This document shows positions 1 to 8,181 of a DNA stretch of 64,000 nucleotides, piece after piece. Origin of the DNA: Enterobacter sp. RHBSTW-00994 (lineage in GTDB: Bacteria > Pseudomonadota > Gammaproteobacteria > Enterobacterales > Enterobacteriaceae); the NCBI RefSeq assembly GCF_013782625.1, contig NZ_CP056199.1, positions 3,676,588-3,740,587 of the forward strand, written 5' to 3'. The notes below the pieces were generated by a model. The model did not search any database. It saw only the letters and a list, made by a program, of their open reading frames with translations, and was not told the DNA's origin. Position 1 is the stretch's first letter; the number at the start of each line of letters is the position of its first letter. A program made the translations under genes and the position numbers.

Positions 1-382
1 CAACCGGAACCAGGCCGTACATATCGCGGACTTCACGTTCCCCCCAGACAGCGGCAGGAACACGTGGCGTGACTGACGGATATTCCGGCTTGTTCGGGTC
101 CACTTCTACGCGTACCGTTACCCAGCACTTCTCGCCCTGCTCCATCGACATGACGTAGTACACCGCGTAATTGCCGCAAAGCTGACGCTCGTCGTTACCA
201 AACAGAACGGACAGCCAGCCACCCTGCTGGTAATAGAGAAACTCTACCACTTCCGGCAGGTAGTTCACTTTCACAGTGAGGGTTATCTGGTCTTTAGTCT
301 GCCAGCTTTCATCCAGCACCACGCCGGGAAAGGCCTGGTGGAGTGCGGCGAGATACTGCTGACCTTTTTTTTCTTCAGACAT
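1..382 (-). CDS. hycE: Hydrogenase 3 large subunit, N-terminal part (partial)
   Basis: This is the first 127 codons of the large NiFe subunit of hydrogenase 3 in the formate hydrogenlyase complex; the gene runs off the left edge. The visible part begins MSEEKKGQQYL and matches the 30-kDa NADH dehydrogenase (NuoC-like) domain that HycE carries in front of its NiFe-binding domain, with a NuoC-type stretch reading VWGEREVRDMYGL near residue 120. The catalytic cysteines and the C-terminal processing site lie outside the window. It is the fifth gene of a leftward hyc operon and starts 15 bases after the hycD stop. Identity rests on the protein start and on its place after hycABCD. Confidence 0.95.
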   Translation of the reverse strand, partial: MSEEKKGQQYLAALHQAFPGVVLDESWQTKDQITLTVKVNYLPEVVEFLYYQQGGWLSVLFGNDERQLCGNYAVYYVMSMEQGEKCWVTVRVEVDPNKPEYPSVTPRVPAAVWGEREVRDMYGLVPV

Positions 383-397
383 AAATACTCTCTTAAA

Positions 398-1321
398 TCA
401 CGCCACCAGCAAGGAGACGAACGCTAAAAATGCAAATCCAAAACCAGCCCAGGTAACCCGTGAGGTGGCCACAAAACGCAGGCGCGCCATGCTGTTTTCA
501 AACAGCGCAATCACCAGCACGCCGATCAGCAGCTTGAGCGCCGCAACCACCACGGCCAGCACCAGACCACTAACGGAGAAATGCGTCATCTGTCCCCACG
601 GGAAGAAAACGCCAACAAACATTTGCAACACCACCAGTTGTTTAAGGCTAATACCCCACTTCAGCACGGCAAAACCGTAGCCGCTGTATTCGGTGAGCGG
701 TCCTTCCTGCAACTCCTGCTCTGCTTCAGCGAGGTCGAACGGTAGTTTTCCCATCTCAATAAAGGTGGCGAAGGCGCAGGCACACAGAGCCAGAATCAGC
801 GGAATGGAACGGGCGACAGGCCAGTGATAAACGGTGTGAGTGATAAAACTGATGTGCGTAGAGCCCGCAACCTGCGCGGCAACCCACAGCCCCAACAGCA
901 GGATTGGCTCAACCAGAACGCCCAACATTGCCTCACGACTGGCTCCGAGCCCGGTAAACGGGCTTCCGGTGTCCAGCCCGGCAATAGCAAAGAAGAAACG
1001 GGCGATAGCGAAGAGGTAGATCAGCGTGATCAGATCGCCAAGCACAGGCAACGGAGACCCTACCGTCACCACCGGTAACGCCGTCGCGATGGTTAACATC
1101 ACGCCAACCATCACAAAAGGGGTCAGGCGGAAGACCCAGCCTGCCGCATCCGGTGCGACGCTCTGACGAGTCAGCAATTTGAAGAGATCGCGATACTCCT
1201 GCAGCACACCAGGCCCGCGACGGTTATGCATCCTGGCGCGCGCCACACGGCTCACTCCCGATAGCAATGGCGCAACGGCGAATAACACCAGCGCCTGAAG
1301 TAATGCCAGTAACAGACTCAT
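398..1321 (-). CDS. hycD: Formate hydrogenlyase membrane subunit HycD
   Basis: HycD is an integral inner-membrane subunit of formate hydrogenlyase, homologous to NuoH of complex I, and anchors the hydrogenase arm to the membrane. The 307-residue protein is mostly hydrophobic, with about eight predicted membrane spans. It carries the NuoH-type acidic cytoplasmic loop at residues 195-212 (FDLAEAEQELQEGPLTEY), where complex I relatives bind quinone. The length equals that of E. coli HycD. The start is one base from the hycC stop, so translational coupling is likely. It belongs to the leftward hycABCDE operon and should share its FhlA/sigma-54 control. Confidence 0.97.
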   Translation of the reverse strand: MSLLLALLQALVLFAVAPLLSGVSRVARARMHNRRGPGVLQEYRDLFKLLTRQSVAPDAAGWVFRLTPFVMVGVMLTIATALPVVTVGSPLPVLGDLITLIYLFAIARFFFAIAGLDTGSPFTGLGASREAMLGVLVEPILLLGLWVAAQVAGSTHISFITHTVYHWPVARSIPLILALCACAFATFIEMGKLPFDLAEAEQELQEGPLTEYSGYGFAVLKWGISLKQLVVLQMFVGVFFPWGQMTHFSVSGLVLAVVVAALKLLIGVLVIALFENSMARLRFVATSRVTWAGFGFAFLAFVSLLVA

Positions 1322-1322
1322 G

Positions 1323-3149
1323 TCAGGCTCCTCGTGAAATCACAATCACCACCAGTACTGCCAGCTCAATCACGGCCAGACGGCGGAACAACGCAGGTAC
1401 AGCGGCACTTTGCCAGCCCGGGATCCACCCCACCGGATTAAGCCAGTGACGCAGCTTCAACACAGCGGCAAAGTTCTCTTTAACCGGCATGGCAAAACCA
1501 TGGGCAGTGATCACCATGGATTGCTCATGTTCGTAACCACAGGCCCAGGCCGCACCGCGCGAACGCGCAGGCAACCGGTCGCGGCGGAAAAAGAGCATCA
1601 GCACAAACGGCAGCAACGGGGCAGCAATCAGCAACAGGGCAATCATCGGCTGGGAAACCGTGGTGTGTGCGGTCGTGAGCGGCAGCGGAACCGCCTTGCC
1701 AAGCAGCGGGATAAGCCATGGCGCCGCCACGCCGCCAATAATGCAGCACAACGCCAGAGCCACCACACTGGCTGCCATTAGCAACGGTGCGCAGCAGGCA
1801 TTTTCCGCTTCACGGGTGCGTGGTGCGCCAAGGAACGTCACACCATAGACTTTCGCCATGCACATCACCGCCAGTGCGCCTGTGATCGCCAGGCCAACAG
1901 CCAGCAGCGGCCCCAACAGACGCGCGATAAACACGTCACTTTGGCCGAGCGCAAAGAAGGACTGGTAAATCACCCACTCACCGGCAAAGCCATTCAGCGG
2001 TGGCAACGCCGCCATCGCCATCAGCCCGACCAGCATACATAAGGCGATCACCGGCATTTTTTTGCCAATACCGCCCAGCTTTTCAATATCGCGATGACCG
2101 GTACGGAACCAGACGCTGCCCGCGCCCAGGAACAGGGTGCTTTTAAACAGGCTGTGGTTAATGAGGTGATACAGACCGCCAATAAACCCGGCTGCAATCA
2201 GCGCCGGATGATTCAGTGCCAGCCCCGTCACACCCGCCCCGAGACCGAGAAGAATAATGCCGATGTTTTCCAGCGTGTGGTACGCCAGCAGACGCTGGAT
2301 ATTGTGTTCCATTAGCGCGTACAACCCGCCGACAAATGCCGTGACCATTCCCGCCAGCATCAGCACAATACCCCACCACAACGGAGGCTGCCCCCCCACC
2401 AGTGAAAACGTCAGGATGCCGAATAACCCAACCTTCATCACTACGGTCGAAAACAGTGCGGCGGCCGGGGCTGAGGCATTGGCATGTGCCTGAGGAACCC
2501 AGCCATGGAGCGGGATGATCCCCGCCAGCAGGCCAAAACCGATGACTCCCAACAGCCAGATATCTGCGCCCAATGGCAGCACCTGCGTGCGTTCATGCAG
2601 CAGCGTAAATTCAAGCGTGCCATAGCGTTGCCACACCAGCCAGCACGCCAGCGCAAGCAGCAGCGTGCCGAGTCGTCCAAGTGCAAACCACAGCTTGCCG
2701 GATACACTACATCCGGTGAGGAACACGCCGCAAAGGGCCATGATCTCCGCCATCACGACCAGCGCGCCCAGGTTACTGGCGGTGACGGCGCAAATCGCGG
2801 TCGCCATCAGCAAATTCACCAGCAGGCCGTTCGGTTTGATTTGCGGGTGACGATGCCAGTCAATATTAAACAGGCTGATAAAAAAGCCGCACAGGCCGAA
2901 GGTCACCAGCCAGATGGCATTCAGCGGTGAGAGCTGAATCGCATGACGGATCAACGGCAAACTCGCCCCGGTAGATTGCCCCCCCATCAACACAATCGCT
3001 CCCGTCGCCGTGGTCATCGCACTGGCGAGTGCGCCACCAATCCCTGCTATCCAGCCGCTCAGGGTTTTACAGAAGGAGAAGACCAGCGCCAAAACAGCCG
3101 TCGCAGCAAAGACCATCACCGCGCTACTCATCAAGGTCGTTGCGTTCAT
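1323..3149 (-). CDS. hycC: Formate hydrogenlyase membrane subunit HycC
   Basis: HycC is the large antiporter-like membrane subunit of formate hydrogenlyase, related to NuoL/NuoM and Mrp antiporters. The 608-residue product is almost wholly hydrophobic. It has the family's conserved core, including PLHGWVPQAH near residue 217, YHTLENIG near residue 290 and a later NHSLFKSTLFL motif with the lysine and histidine typical of proton-channel half-sites. Length matches E. coli HycC. The start codon overlaps the end of hycB by four bases and the stop lies one base before hycD, so these genes are tightly coupled. Whether the complex pumps protons cannot be decided from sequence. Confidence 0.97.
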   Translation of the reverse strand: MNATTLMSSAVMVFAATAVLALVFSFCKTLSGWIAGIGGALASAMTTATGAIVLMGGQSTGASLPLIRHAIQLSPLNAIWLVTFGLCGFFISLFNIDWHRHPQIKPNGLLVNLLMATAICAVTASNLGALVVMAEIMALCGVFLTGCSVSGKLWFALGRLGTLLLALACWLVWQRYGTLEFTLLHERTQVLPLGADIWLLGVIGFGLLAGIIPLHGWVPQAHANASAPAAALFSTVVMKVGLFGILTFSLVGGQPPLWWGIVLMLAGMVTAFVGGLYALMEHNIQRLLAYHTLENIGIILLGLGAGVTGLALNHPALIAAGFIGGLYHLINHSLFKSTLFLGAGSVWFRTGHRDIEKLGGIGKKMPVIALCMLVGLMAMAALPPLNGFAGEWVIYQSFFALGQSDVFIARLLGPLLAVGLAITGALAVMCMAKVYGVTFLGAPRTREAENACCAPLLMAASVVALALCCIIGGVAAPWLIPLLGKAVPLPLTTAHTTVSQPMIALLLIAAPLLPFVLMLFFRRDRLPARSRGAAWACGYEHEQSMVITAHGFAMPVKENFAAVLKLRHWLNPVGWIPGWQSAAVPALFRRLAVIELAVLVVIVISRGA

Positions 3150-3754
3150 TTCGCCCCCTCGTTCTGAGACTGAAACAGCGAAAGATCGCCAAAATCGGAA
3201 TTGATCGTGAGCTCGCGTTTACGTTTGCTGGTTCGCGCAATATCGCGAATATTGACCAGAATTAGTGCTTTGGTCGGGCAGGTACGCACACAGGCCGGGC
3301 CTTGCTCATCGAAGCTGCAGAGATCGCATTTCACTGCGATGGCACGCACGCCGGGAACCCAGTCCAGCAATGTGCTCACACGAGCCGGAGCGGGAGGGGC
3401 TGGCGGCGCTTTCGGGGAGTTGGCGTTCGCCGGAATGTGCAGCGGACGGCTGCCGGAAAACTCAATGGCCCCAAACGGACAGGCAATGCCGCACAGTTTG
3501 CAGCTTACGCACAGGCTTTCGTTCAGCTGTACAGCACCCTCTACGCGAGTGATCGCATTAACAGGGCAAACACCCGCACACGGGGCATCCTCACAATGGT
3601 GGCAGAGCTGCGGGGCAGACTCTTTTTCATTACGCATGACGCGCAGACGCGGCATTGACTGTAACCCGTGCTGACGGTGTGTTTCCGAACACGCCGCCTC
3701 ACAGGTGTGACAGCCAATACAGACCGTCGAGTCAGCAATTACAAAACGGTTCAC
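3146..3754 (-). CDS. hycB: Formate hydrogenlyase iron-sulfur subunit HycB
   Basis: HycB is a cytoplasmic polyferredoxin-type subunit that carries electrons from formate dehydrogenase H to the hydrogenase 3 core. The 202-residue protein shows the expected four-cluster pattern. The first group is C12-x2-C15-x2-C18-x3-C22 near the N terminus, followed by CHHCEDAPCAGVCP and CVSCKLCGIACP, then a last group around CDLCSF and CVRTCP. A proline/alanine-rich linker interrupts the middle of the protein. It is separated from hycA by 73 bases that contain two CGACAC elements resembling FhlA recognition sequences, and it overlaps hycC by four bases. Confidence 0.97.
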   Translation of the reverse strand: MNRFVIADSTVCIGCHTCEAACSETHRQHGLQSMPRLRVMRNEKESAPQLCHHCEDAPCAGVCPVNAITRVEGAVQLNESLCVSCKLCGIACPFGAIEFSGSRPLHIPANANSPKAPPAPPAPARVSTLLDWVPGVRAIAVKCDLCSFDEQGPACVRTCPTKALILVNIRDIARTSKRKRELTINSDFGDLSLFQSQNEGAK

Positions 3755-3793
3755 CGGGTAATCCTCTGGTGATGGTCATTTTTGACGAAAATC

Positions 3794-3820
3794 TGTCTTA
3801 TCGACACTTCTCGACACTCG
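3794..3820. promoter_or_regulatory. Candidate FhlA site between hycA and hycB
   Basis: The element TGTC-TTAT-CGACA at 3794-3806 is followed by a second TCGACACTCG at 3811-3820. The first has the same layout as TGTC-ATTT-CGACA at 4410-4422 in the hycA-hypA control region. In E. coli, FhlA is known to bind the hycA-hycB gap as well as the upstream region. The assignment here rests on that knowledge and on the shared motif; no binding evidence can be read from sequence. Confidence 0.55.
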
Positions 3821-3827
3821 GAACAAA

Positions 3828-4292
3828 TCAGGCAACGTTGGCTGAAATATTTCCAGCAATCAGCTGTTTCAGGTTTACCGGTAAATCGTGCTCCACCGCG
3901 GTATAAAGCCCCTCGTAAACTGGCGCGATTTTCTCCAGATAATGTTCCAGAACCTGCTGACGATCGCGGTTGCTGACGTGACCATCCACCATGCCATCGG
4001 CCATCAACTGCGCCTGGGCAATACGTTGTTTTTCACCCTCTTTTGTCTCGACGTAATACTCAATGGTGTGGCTGTTAAAGGTGTCAGCCAGCGAGACATA
4101 AACCGTAAAATGCCCGAACAACACAAAGCGCATATCACCTTGTGCGGCACAGCTCATGGCATGATGAAGACGGGCTTTCGACAGGGTGATCCCCTGTACC
4201 AGAGAGTTGCAATAGAGATGCCATTGCTCCTGTAACTGCTGATGGCGCTGCGCGATGTAATCCGCTTTCTCGCTAATTTCCCAAATGGTCAT
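3828..4292 (-). CDS. hycA: Formate hydrogenlyase regulatory protein HycA
   Basis: HycA is a small cytoplasmic protein that damps expression of the formate regulon by antagonising FhlA; its mechanism is not visible in the sequence. The 154-residue product starts MTIWEISEKADYIAQRH and is close to E. coli HycA (153 residues) as I recall it. No enzyme motif is present. It is the first gene of the leftward hyc operon. A -24/-12 promoter lies about 35 bases upstream of its start, so hycA is the promoter-proximal cistron and its product feeds back on the same promoter. Confidence 0.95.
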   Translation of the reverse strand: MTIWEISEKADYIAQRHQQLQEQWHLYCNSLVQGITLSKARLHHAMSCAAQGDMRFVLFGHFTVYVSLADTFNSHTIEYYVETKEGEKQRIAQAQLMADGMVDGHVSNRDRQQVLEHYLEKIAPVYEGLYTAVEHDLPVNLKQLIAGNISANVA

Positions 4293-4327
4293 ACAAGGTG
4301 TCCGATTAATGGAGATTGCGGCTATTA

Positions 4328-4343
4328 AGCAGATTCCATGCCA
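4328..4343 (-). promoter_or_regulatory. Sigma-54 promoter of the hyc operon
   Basis: Read on the minus strand the sequence is TGGCAT-GGAAT-CTGCT. It has the GG of the -24 element and the GC of the -12 element exactly 12 bases apart, as sigma-54 promoters require. It points into hycA, whose start lies about 35 bases downstream. Its -12 box is weaker than that of the opposing hypA promoter. Confidence 0.75.
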
Positions 4344-4385
4344 ATTTTTAATATATTGATTTTAAATAATTTTAACCAAATCCAG

Positions 4386-4432
4386 TCTGTCAAAACAGCG
4401 GTGTCGACGTGTCATTTCGACAGCGCCGACAC
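4386..4432. promoter_or_regulatory. Inverted repeats, probable FhlA enhancer sites
   Basis: Three nested dyads lie between the two sigma-54 promoters: CTGTCAAAACAG at 4386-4397, TGTC-ATTTC-GACA at 4410-4422, and the outer pair GTGTCG (4401-4406) with CGACAC (4427-4432). FhlA of E. coli binds upstream activating sequences in this same hyc-hyp intergenic region. The position between the promoters and the recurrence of CGACA in the hycA-hycB gap support FhlA binding, but the exact footprint is inferred. Confidence 0.6.
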
Positions 4433-4457
4433 CGTCACGCCTTAACAAAAATCAAGA

Positions 4458-4473
4458 TGGCACTGTTATTGCA
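4458..4473 (+). promoter_or_regulatory. Sigma-54 promoter of hypABCDE-fhlA
   Basis: The sequence TGGCAC-TGTTA-TTGCA matches the sigma-54 -24/-12 consensus at every conserved base, with GG and GC 12 bases apart. It lies 29 bases upstream of the hypA start, which also has a strong GAGGAG ribosome-binding site at 4492-4497. It is well placed for FhlA-activated transcription of the rightward hyp operon. Confidence 0.9.
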
Positions 4474-4502
4474 TTAACGGGGCAATTCATTGAGGAGGCG
4501 TC

Positions 4503-4853
4503 ATGCACGAACTCACCCTCTGCCAACGGGCTTTGGAATTAATCGAACAGCAGGCAACCCTGCATAACGCAAAACGTGTTACCGGCGTCTGGCTGAAAGT
4601 CGGGGCATTTTCCTGCGTCGAAACCAGTGCCCTGACCTTCTGCTTTGAACTGGTGTGTCGCGACACGCTGGCGGAGGGCTGCCAGCTTCATATTGAAGAA
4701 CAGCAGGCGGAGTGCTGGTGCGAGCAATGCCAGCAATACGTCACGCTGCTGTCGTCGAAGGTACAACGCTGCCCACAGTGCCAGAGCACCGGGCTTCGCA
4801 TCGTGGCGGATGACGGGTTGCAGATCCAACGCCTCGAAATCGATCAGGAGTAA
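4503..4853 (+). CDS. hypA: Hydrogenase 3 nickel-insertion protein HypA
   Basis: HypA is the cytoplasmic metallochaperone that delivers nickel to the hydrogenase 3 large subunit, working with HypB. The 116-residue protein opens MHELTL, where His2 is the conserved nickel ligand. Its C-terminal half holds a zinc ribbon with the two pairs CEQC (near residue 74) and CPQC (near residue 90). Length matches E. coli HypA. It is the first gene of the rightward hyp operon behind a consensus sigma-54 promoter and ends three bases before hypB. Confidence 0.98.
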   Translation: MHELTLCQRALELIEQQATLHNAKRVTGVWLKVGAFSCVETSALTFCFELVCRDTLAEGCQLHIEEQQAECWCEQCQQYVTLLSSKVQRCPQCQSTGLRIVADDGLQIQRLEIDQE

Positions 4854-4856
4854 ATT

Positions 4857-5720
4857 ATGTGTAGCACCTGTGGTTGCGCCGAAGGCAACCTCTATATTGA
4901 AGGGGATGAACATCGTCCTCATTCCGCGTTTCGCTCCGCGCCATTTTCTCCCGCCCCCCGCCACTCCGGGGCATTGACGGGCATCACCTTCACACCTAAG
5001 CAATCCGATGCCGGCGATCTTCACTACGGTCACGGCGAAGCAGGCACACACGCGCCGGGCATCAGCCAGCGTAAAATGCTGGAAGTTGAAATCAACGTAC
5101 TTGACAAGAATAACCAGTTGGCGGCCCGTAACCGCGCCCGTTTTGCCACCCGCAAACACCTGGTGCTTAACCTGGTCTCCAGCCCGGGTTCCGGTAAAAC
5201 CACCCTGTTAACCGAAACACTCAAACGCCTGAACGAGCGTGTTTCCTGCGCGGTGATTGAAGGCGATCAGCAGACGGTAAATGACGCTGCGCGTATTCGC
5301 GAGACAGGTACACCTGCCATTCAGGTCAATACCGGGAAAGGCTGCCACCTGGATGCACAGATGATTGCCGACGCCGCCCCGCGTCTGCCGCTGGCAGATA
5401 ACGGCATTCTGTTTATTGAGAACGTGGGGAACCTGGTGTGTCCGGCCAGCTTTGATCTCGGCGAGCGCCACAAGGTAGCGGTGCTGTCCGTGACTGAAGG
5501 AGAAGATAAGCCGCTGAAATACCCGCATATGTTCGCCGCCGCATCGCTGATGCTGCTGAATAAAACCGACCTTCTGCCTTATCTGAATTTCGATGTCGAA
5601 AAATGCCTGGCTTACGCCCGCGAAGTGAATCCTGATATTGAGATCCTGCTGGTCTCCGCCACACAGGGTGACGGGATGGACAACTGGCTGAACTGGCTGG
5701 AGAACGAACGATGTGCATAG
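4857..5720 (+). CDS. hypB: Hydrogenase nickel-incorporation GTPase HypB
   Basis: HypB is a SIMIBI-class GTPase that drives nickel transfer during maturation of NiFe hydrogenases. The N terminus MCSTCGC carries the CxxCGC high-affinity nickel motif. A histidine-containing variable segment follows, including [12 protein letters not shown] near residue 60. The P-loop is SPGSGKTT (about residues 108-115), and NKTD near residue 240 is the guanine-specificity motif. At 287 residues it is slightly shorter than the 290 of E. coli HypB, with the difference in the N-terminal linker. The last codons overlap hypC by ten bases, which suggests coupled translation. Confidence 0.98.
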   Translation: MCSTCGCAEGNLYIEGDEHRPHSAFRSAPFSPAPRHSGALTGITFTPKQSDAGDLHYGHGEAGTHAPGISQRKMLEVEINVLDKNNQLAARNRARFATRKHLVLNLVSSPGSGKTTLLTETLKRLNERVSCAVIEGDQQTVNDAARIRETGTPAIQVNTGKGCHLDAQMIADAAPRLPLADNGILFIENVGNLVCPASFDLGERHKVAVLSVTEGEDKPLKYPHMFAAASLMLLNKTDLLPYLNFDVEKCLAYAREVNPDIEILLVSATQGDGMDNWLNWLENERCA

Positions 5721-5983
5721 GCGTTCCAGGGCAAATACATTCTATCGACGGTGTTCAGGCCAAAGTGGACGTTTGCGGTGTGCTACGTGATGTCGACCTG
5801 ACGCTGGTGGGCAGCGACGATGAGACAGGCACACCACGCATCGGCCAGTGGGTGCTGGTGCATGTCGGTTTTGCGATGAGTGTGATAAACGAGGCGGAAG
5901 CGCGCGACACGCTGGATGCTCTGCAAAATATGTTCGACGTTGAGCCTGATGTCGGCGCACTTCTCTATGGTGAGGAGCAGTAA
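5711..5983 (+). CDS. hypC: Hydrogenase maturation chaperone HypC
   Basis: HypC is a small chaperone that shuttles the Fe(CN)2CO unit with HypD to the immature hydrogenase 3 large subunit. The 90-residue protein starts MCIGVPGQ, with the essential Cys2 that coordinates iron once the initiator methionine is removed, and has the conserved His51 in the VHVGFAM segment. It lies between hypB (ten-base overlap) and hypD (three-base gap). Its position in the hyp operon next to hyc makes it the hydrogenase-3-specific HypC rather than the HybG paralogue. Confidence 0.97.
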   Translation: MCIGVPGQIHSIDGVQAKVDVCGVLRDVDLTLVGSDDETGTPRIGQWVLVHVGFAMSVINEAEARDTLDALQNMFDVEPDVGALLYGEEQ

Positions 5984-5986
5984 GCC

Positions 5987-7108
5987 ATGCGCTACGTCGA
6001 CGAATATCGCGCACCTGAACAGGTGATGCAGCTCATAGAGCATTTGAAAATACGGGCCACACGGCTGAATTACACTGCCGAAAAACCTCTGCGCATTATG
6101 GAAGTGTGCGGCGGACATACCCATGCGATCTTCAAATTTGGCCTTGACCAGTTGCTACCGGAAAACATTGAGTTTATCCACGGGCCTGGCTGCCCGGTGT
6201 GCGTCCTGCCCATGGGGCGTATCGACAGTTGTCTGGAGATCGCCAGCCAGCCTGATGTGATTTTCTGCACCTTTGGCGATGCGATGCGCGTCCCGGGAAA
6301 AAAGGGATCCCTGCTCCAGGCCAGAGCGCGCGGAGCTGATGTCCGTATTGTCTATTCTCCCGTGGATGCGCTCAGGCTGGCGGTGGAAAATCCTGCCCGA
6401 AAAGTGGTGTTTTTCGGCCTGGGTTTTGAAACCACCATGCCCGCAACAGCCATTACGCTGCAACAGGCGAAAGCCCGTAACATTGAAAACTTTTTCTTTT
6501 TTTGCCAGCACATTACGCTCATTCCAACACTGCGCAGCCTGCTGGAAGAACCGGGCAATGGCATTGACGCGTTCCTGGCCCCCGGCCATGTCAGTATGGT
6601 CATCGGTACAGAGGCCTACGGTTTTATCGCCAAAGACTACAATCGCCCATTAGTCGTTGCTGGTTTCGAACCTCTTGATCTACTGCAAGGCGTAACCATG
6701 CTGGTTGAGCAGAAAATAGCAGCCCAGAGTACGGTGGAAAATCAGTACCGCCGTGTTGTTCCCGATGCCGGAAATCGACTCGCGCAACAGGCCATTGCCG
6801 ACGTCTTTGCCGTTAAAGGCGACAGCGAATGGCGCGGCCTGGGGCTGATTGCCGAATCAGGAGTGCACCTGACGCCTGCGTATCGCTCGTTCGACGCCGA
6901 AGCACATTTCCGCCCGCAGCCTCAGCAGGTTTGCGACGATCCTCGCGCCCGCTGTGGCGAAGTGTTAACCGGTAAATGCAAGCCACATCAATGCCCGTTA
7001 TTTGGCAACACCTGTAACCCGCAAACCGCATTTGGTGCGCTGATGGTCTCTTCAGAAGGCGCATGCGCGGCGTGGTATCAGTATCGTAATCAGGAGTGTG
7101 AAGTATGA
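5987..7108 (+). CDS. hypD: Hydrogenase maturation scaffold HypD
   Basis: HypD is the 4Fe-4S protein on which the Fe(CN)2CO moiety of NiFe hydrogenases is assembled together with HypC. The 373-residue product contains the conserved CGGHTH motif with Cys41 and GPGCPVC with Cys69 and Cys72. A cysteine-rich C-terminal region (RCGEVLTGKCKPHQCPLFGNTC) near residues 320-345 binds the cluster. Length and motif positions agree with E. coli HypD. The stop overlaps the hypE start by four bases. Confidence 0.98.
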   Translation: MRYVDEYRAPEQVMQLIEHLKIRATRLNYTAEKPLRIMEVCGGHTHAIFKFGLDQLLPENIEFIHGPGCPVCVLPMGRIDSCLEIASQPDVIFCTFGDAMRVPGKKGSLLQARARGADVRIVYSPVDALRLAVENPARKVVFFGLGFETTMPATAITLQQAKARNIENFFFFCQHITLIPTLRSLLEEPGNGIDAFLAPGHVSMVIGTEAYGFIAKDYNRPLVVAGFEPLDLLQGVTMLVEQKIAAQSTVENQYRRVVPDAGNRLAQQAIADVFAVKGDSEWRGLGLIAESGVHLTPAYRSFDAEAHFRPQPQQVCDDPRARCGEVLTGKCKPHQCPLFGNTCNPQTAFGALMVSSEGACAAWYQYRNQECEV

Positions 7109-8115
7109 CCACGGTGGAAATGGCGCACGGCAGTGGCGGTCAGGCCATGCAGCAGTTGATTAATCAGCTGTTTATGGAGGCCTTTAATAACCCCTGGCTG
7201 GCGGAGCAGGAAGATCAGGCGCGAATTGACCTCGCCTCCCTCACCGCCCAGGGCGACAGACTGGCCTTTTCTACTGACAGTTATGTCATTGATCCGCTGT
7301 TTTTCCCTGGCGGTGATATCGGCAAGCTGGCGATCTGCGGTACAGCAAACGATGTGGCCGTCAGCGGCGCGATTCCCCGCTATCTCTCCTGCGGTTTTAT
7401 CCTGGAAGAGGGACTGCCGATGGAGACACTTACCACGGTTGTCACCAGCATGGCGCGCACCGCCCGTGACGCGGGGATCGCTATTGTGACCGGGGATACC
7501 AAGGTGGTACAGCGTGGTGCGGCGGATAAACTGTTTATCAACACTGCCGGGATGGGGGCGATCCCCACAGATATTCACTGGGGCGCTCAGCAACTCTCGG
7601 CTGGCGATGTGTTACTGGTCAGCGGAACGCTGGGTTGTCATGGCGCGACGATACTGAACCTGCGTGAAGGGCTTGGGCTTGACGGTGAATTGCGCAGCGA
7701 CTGTGCGGTACTGACGCCGCTTATCCAGACCTTGCGTACTCTTCCTGGCGTAAAAGCCCTGCGCGATGCCACACGCGGCGGTGTGAATGCCGTGGTGCAT
7801 GAGTTTGCGGCCAGTTGCGGATACGGTATCGAACTGACCGAACGCGGATTGCCCGTCAAACCTGCCGTTCGTGGATTATGCGAGCTACTTGGACTCGATC
7901 CGCTAAACTTTGCTAACGAAGGCAAACTGGTCATCGGTGTGGAACGCCATGCAGCAGAAGCCGTACTGGAACAATTACGGGCTCATCCTTTAGGGAAAGA
8001 GGCCGCCATAATCGGTGAGGTGGTTGAGCGCAAAGGGGTGCGCCTGACCGGACTGTACGGCGTAAAACGCACGCTGGATCTCCCACACGCAGAACCGTTA
8101 CCCCGAATTTGCTAG
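7105..8115 (+). CDS. hypE: Hydrogenase cyanide-ligand synthase HypE
   Basis: HypE is a PurM-like enzyme that dehydrates an S-carbamoylated C-terminal cysteine to thiocyanate, giving the CN ligands of the hydrogenase iron. The 336-residue protein ends in PRIC, the invariant tail whose final Cys336 accepts the carbamoyl group from HypF. The N-terminal MAHGSGG motif and the STDSYV segment near residue 53 fit the ATP-binding PurM fold. HypF itself is not in this window; in E. coli it lies elsewhere. hypE overlaps hypD by four bases and is followed after 66 bases by fhlA. Confidence 0.98.
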   Translation: MTTVEMAHGSGGQAMQQLINQLFMEAFNNPWLAEQEDQARIDLASLTAQGDRLAFSTDSYVIDPLFFPGGDIGKLAICGTANDVAVSGAIPRYLSCGFILEEGLPMETLTTVVTSMARTARDAGIAIVTGDTKVVQRGAADKLFINTAGMGAIPTDIHWGAQQLSAGDVLLVSGTLGCHGATILNLREGLGLDGELRSDCAVLTPLIQTLRTLPGVKALRDATRGGVNAVVHEFAASCGYGIELTERGLPVKPAVRGLCELLGLDPLNFANEGKLVIGVERHAAEAVLEQLRAHPLGKEAAIIGEVVERKGVRLTGLYGVKRTLDLPHAEPLPRIC

Positions 8116-8181
8116 AACCGCGCCAAAAGCGGTCAGCACACTTTTTTCTCTCTTTTTTGCCAGTTTCTATTGGAATGCACT

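Noticed and set aside
8170..8181. TTG start four codons upstream for fhlA
   Set aside because: The ATG at 8182 gives the N terminus known from E. coli FhlA, and TTG starts are rare.
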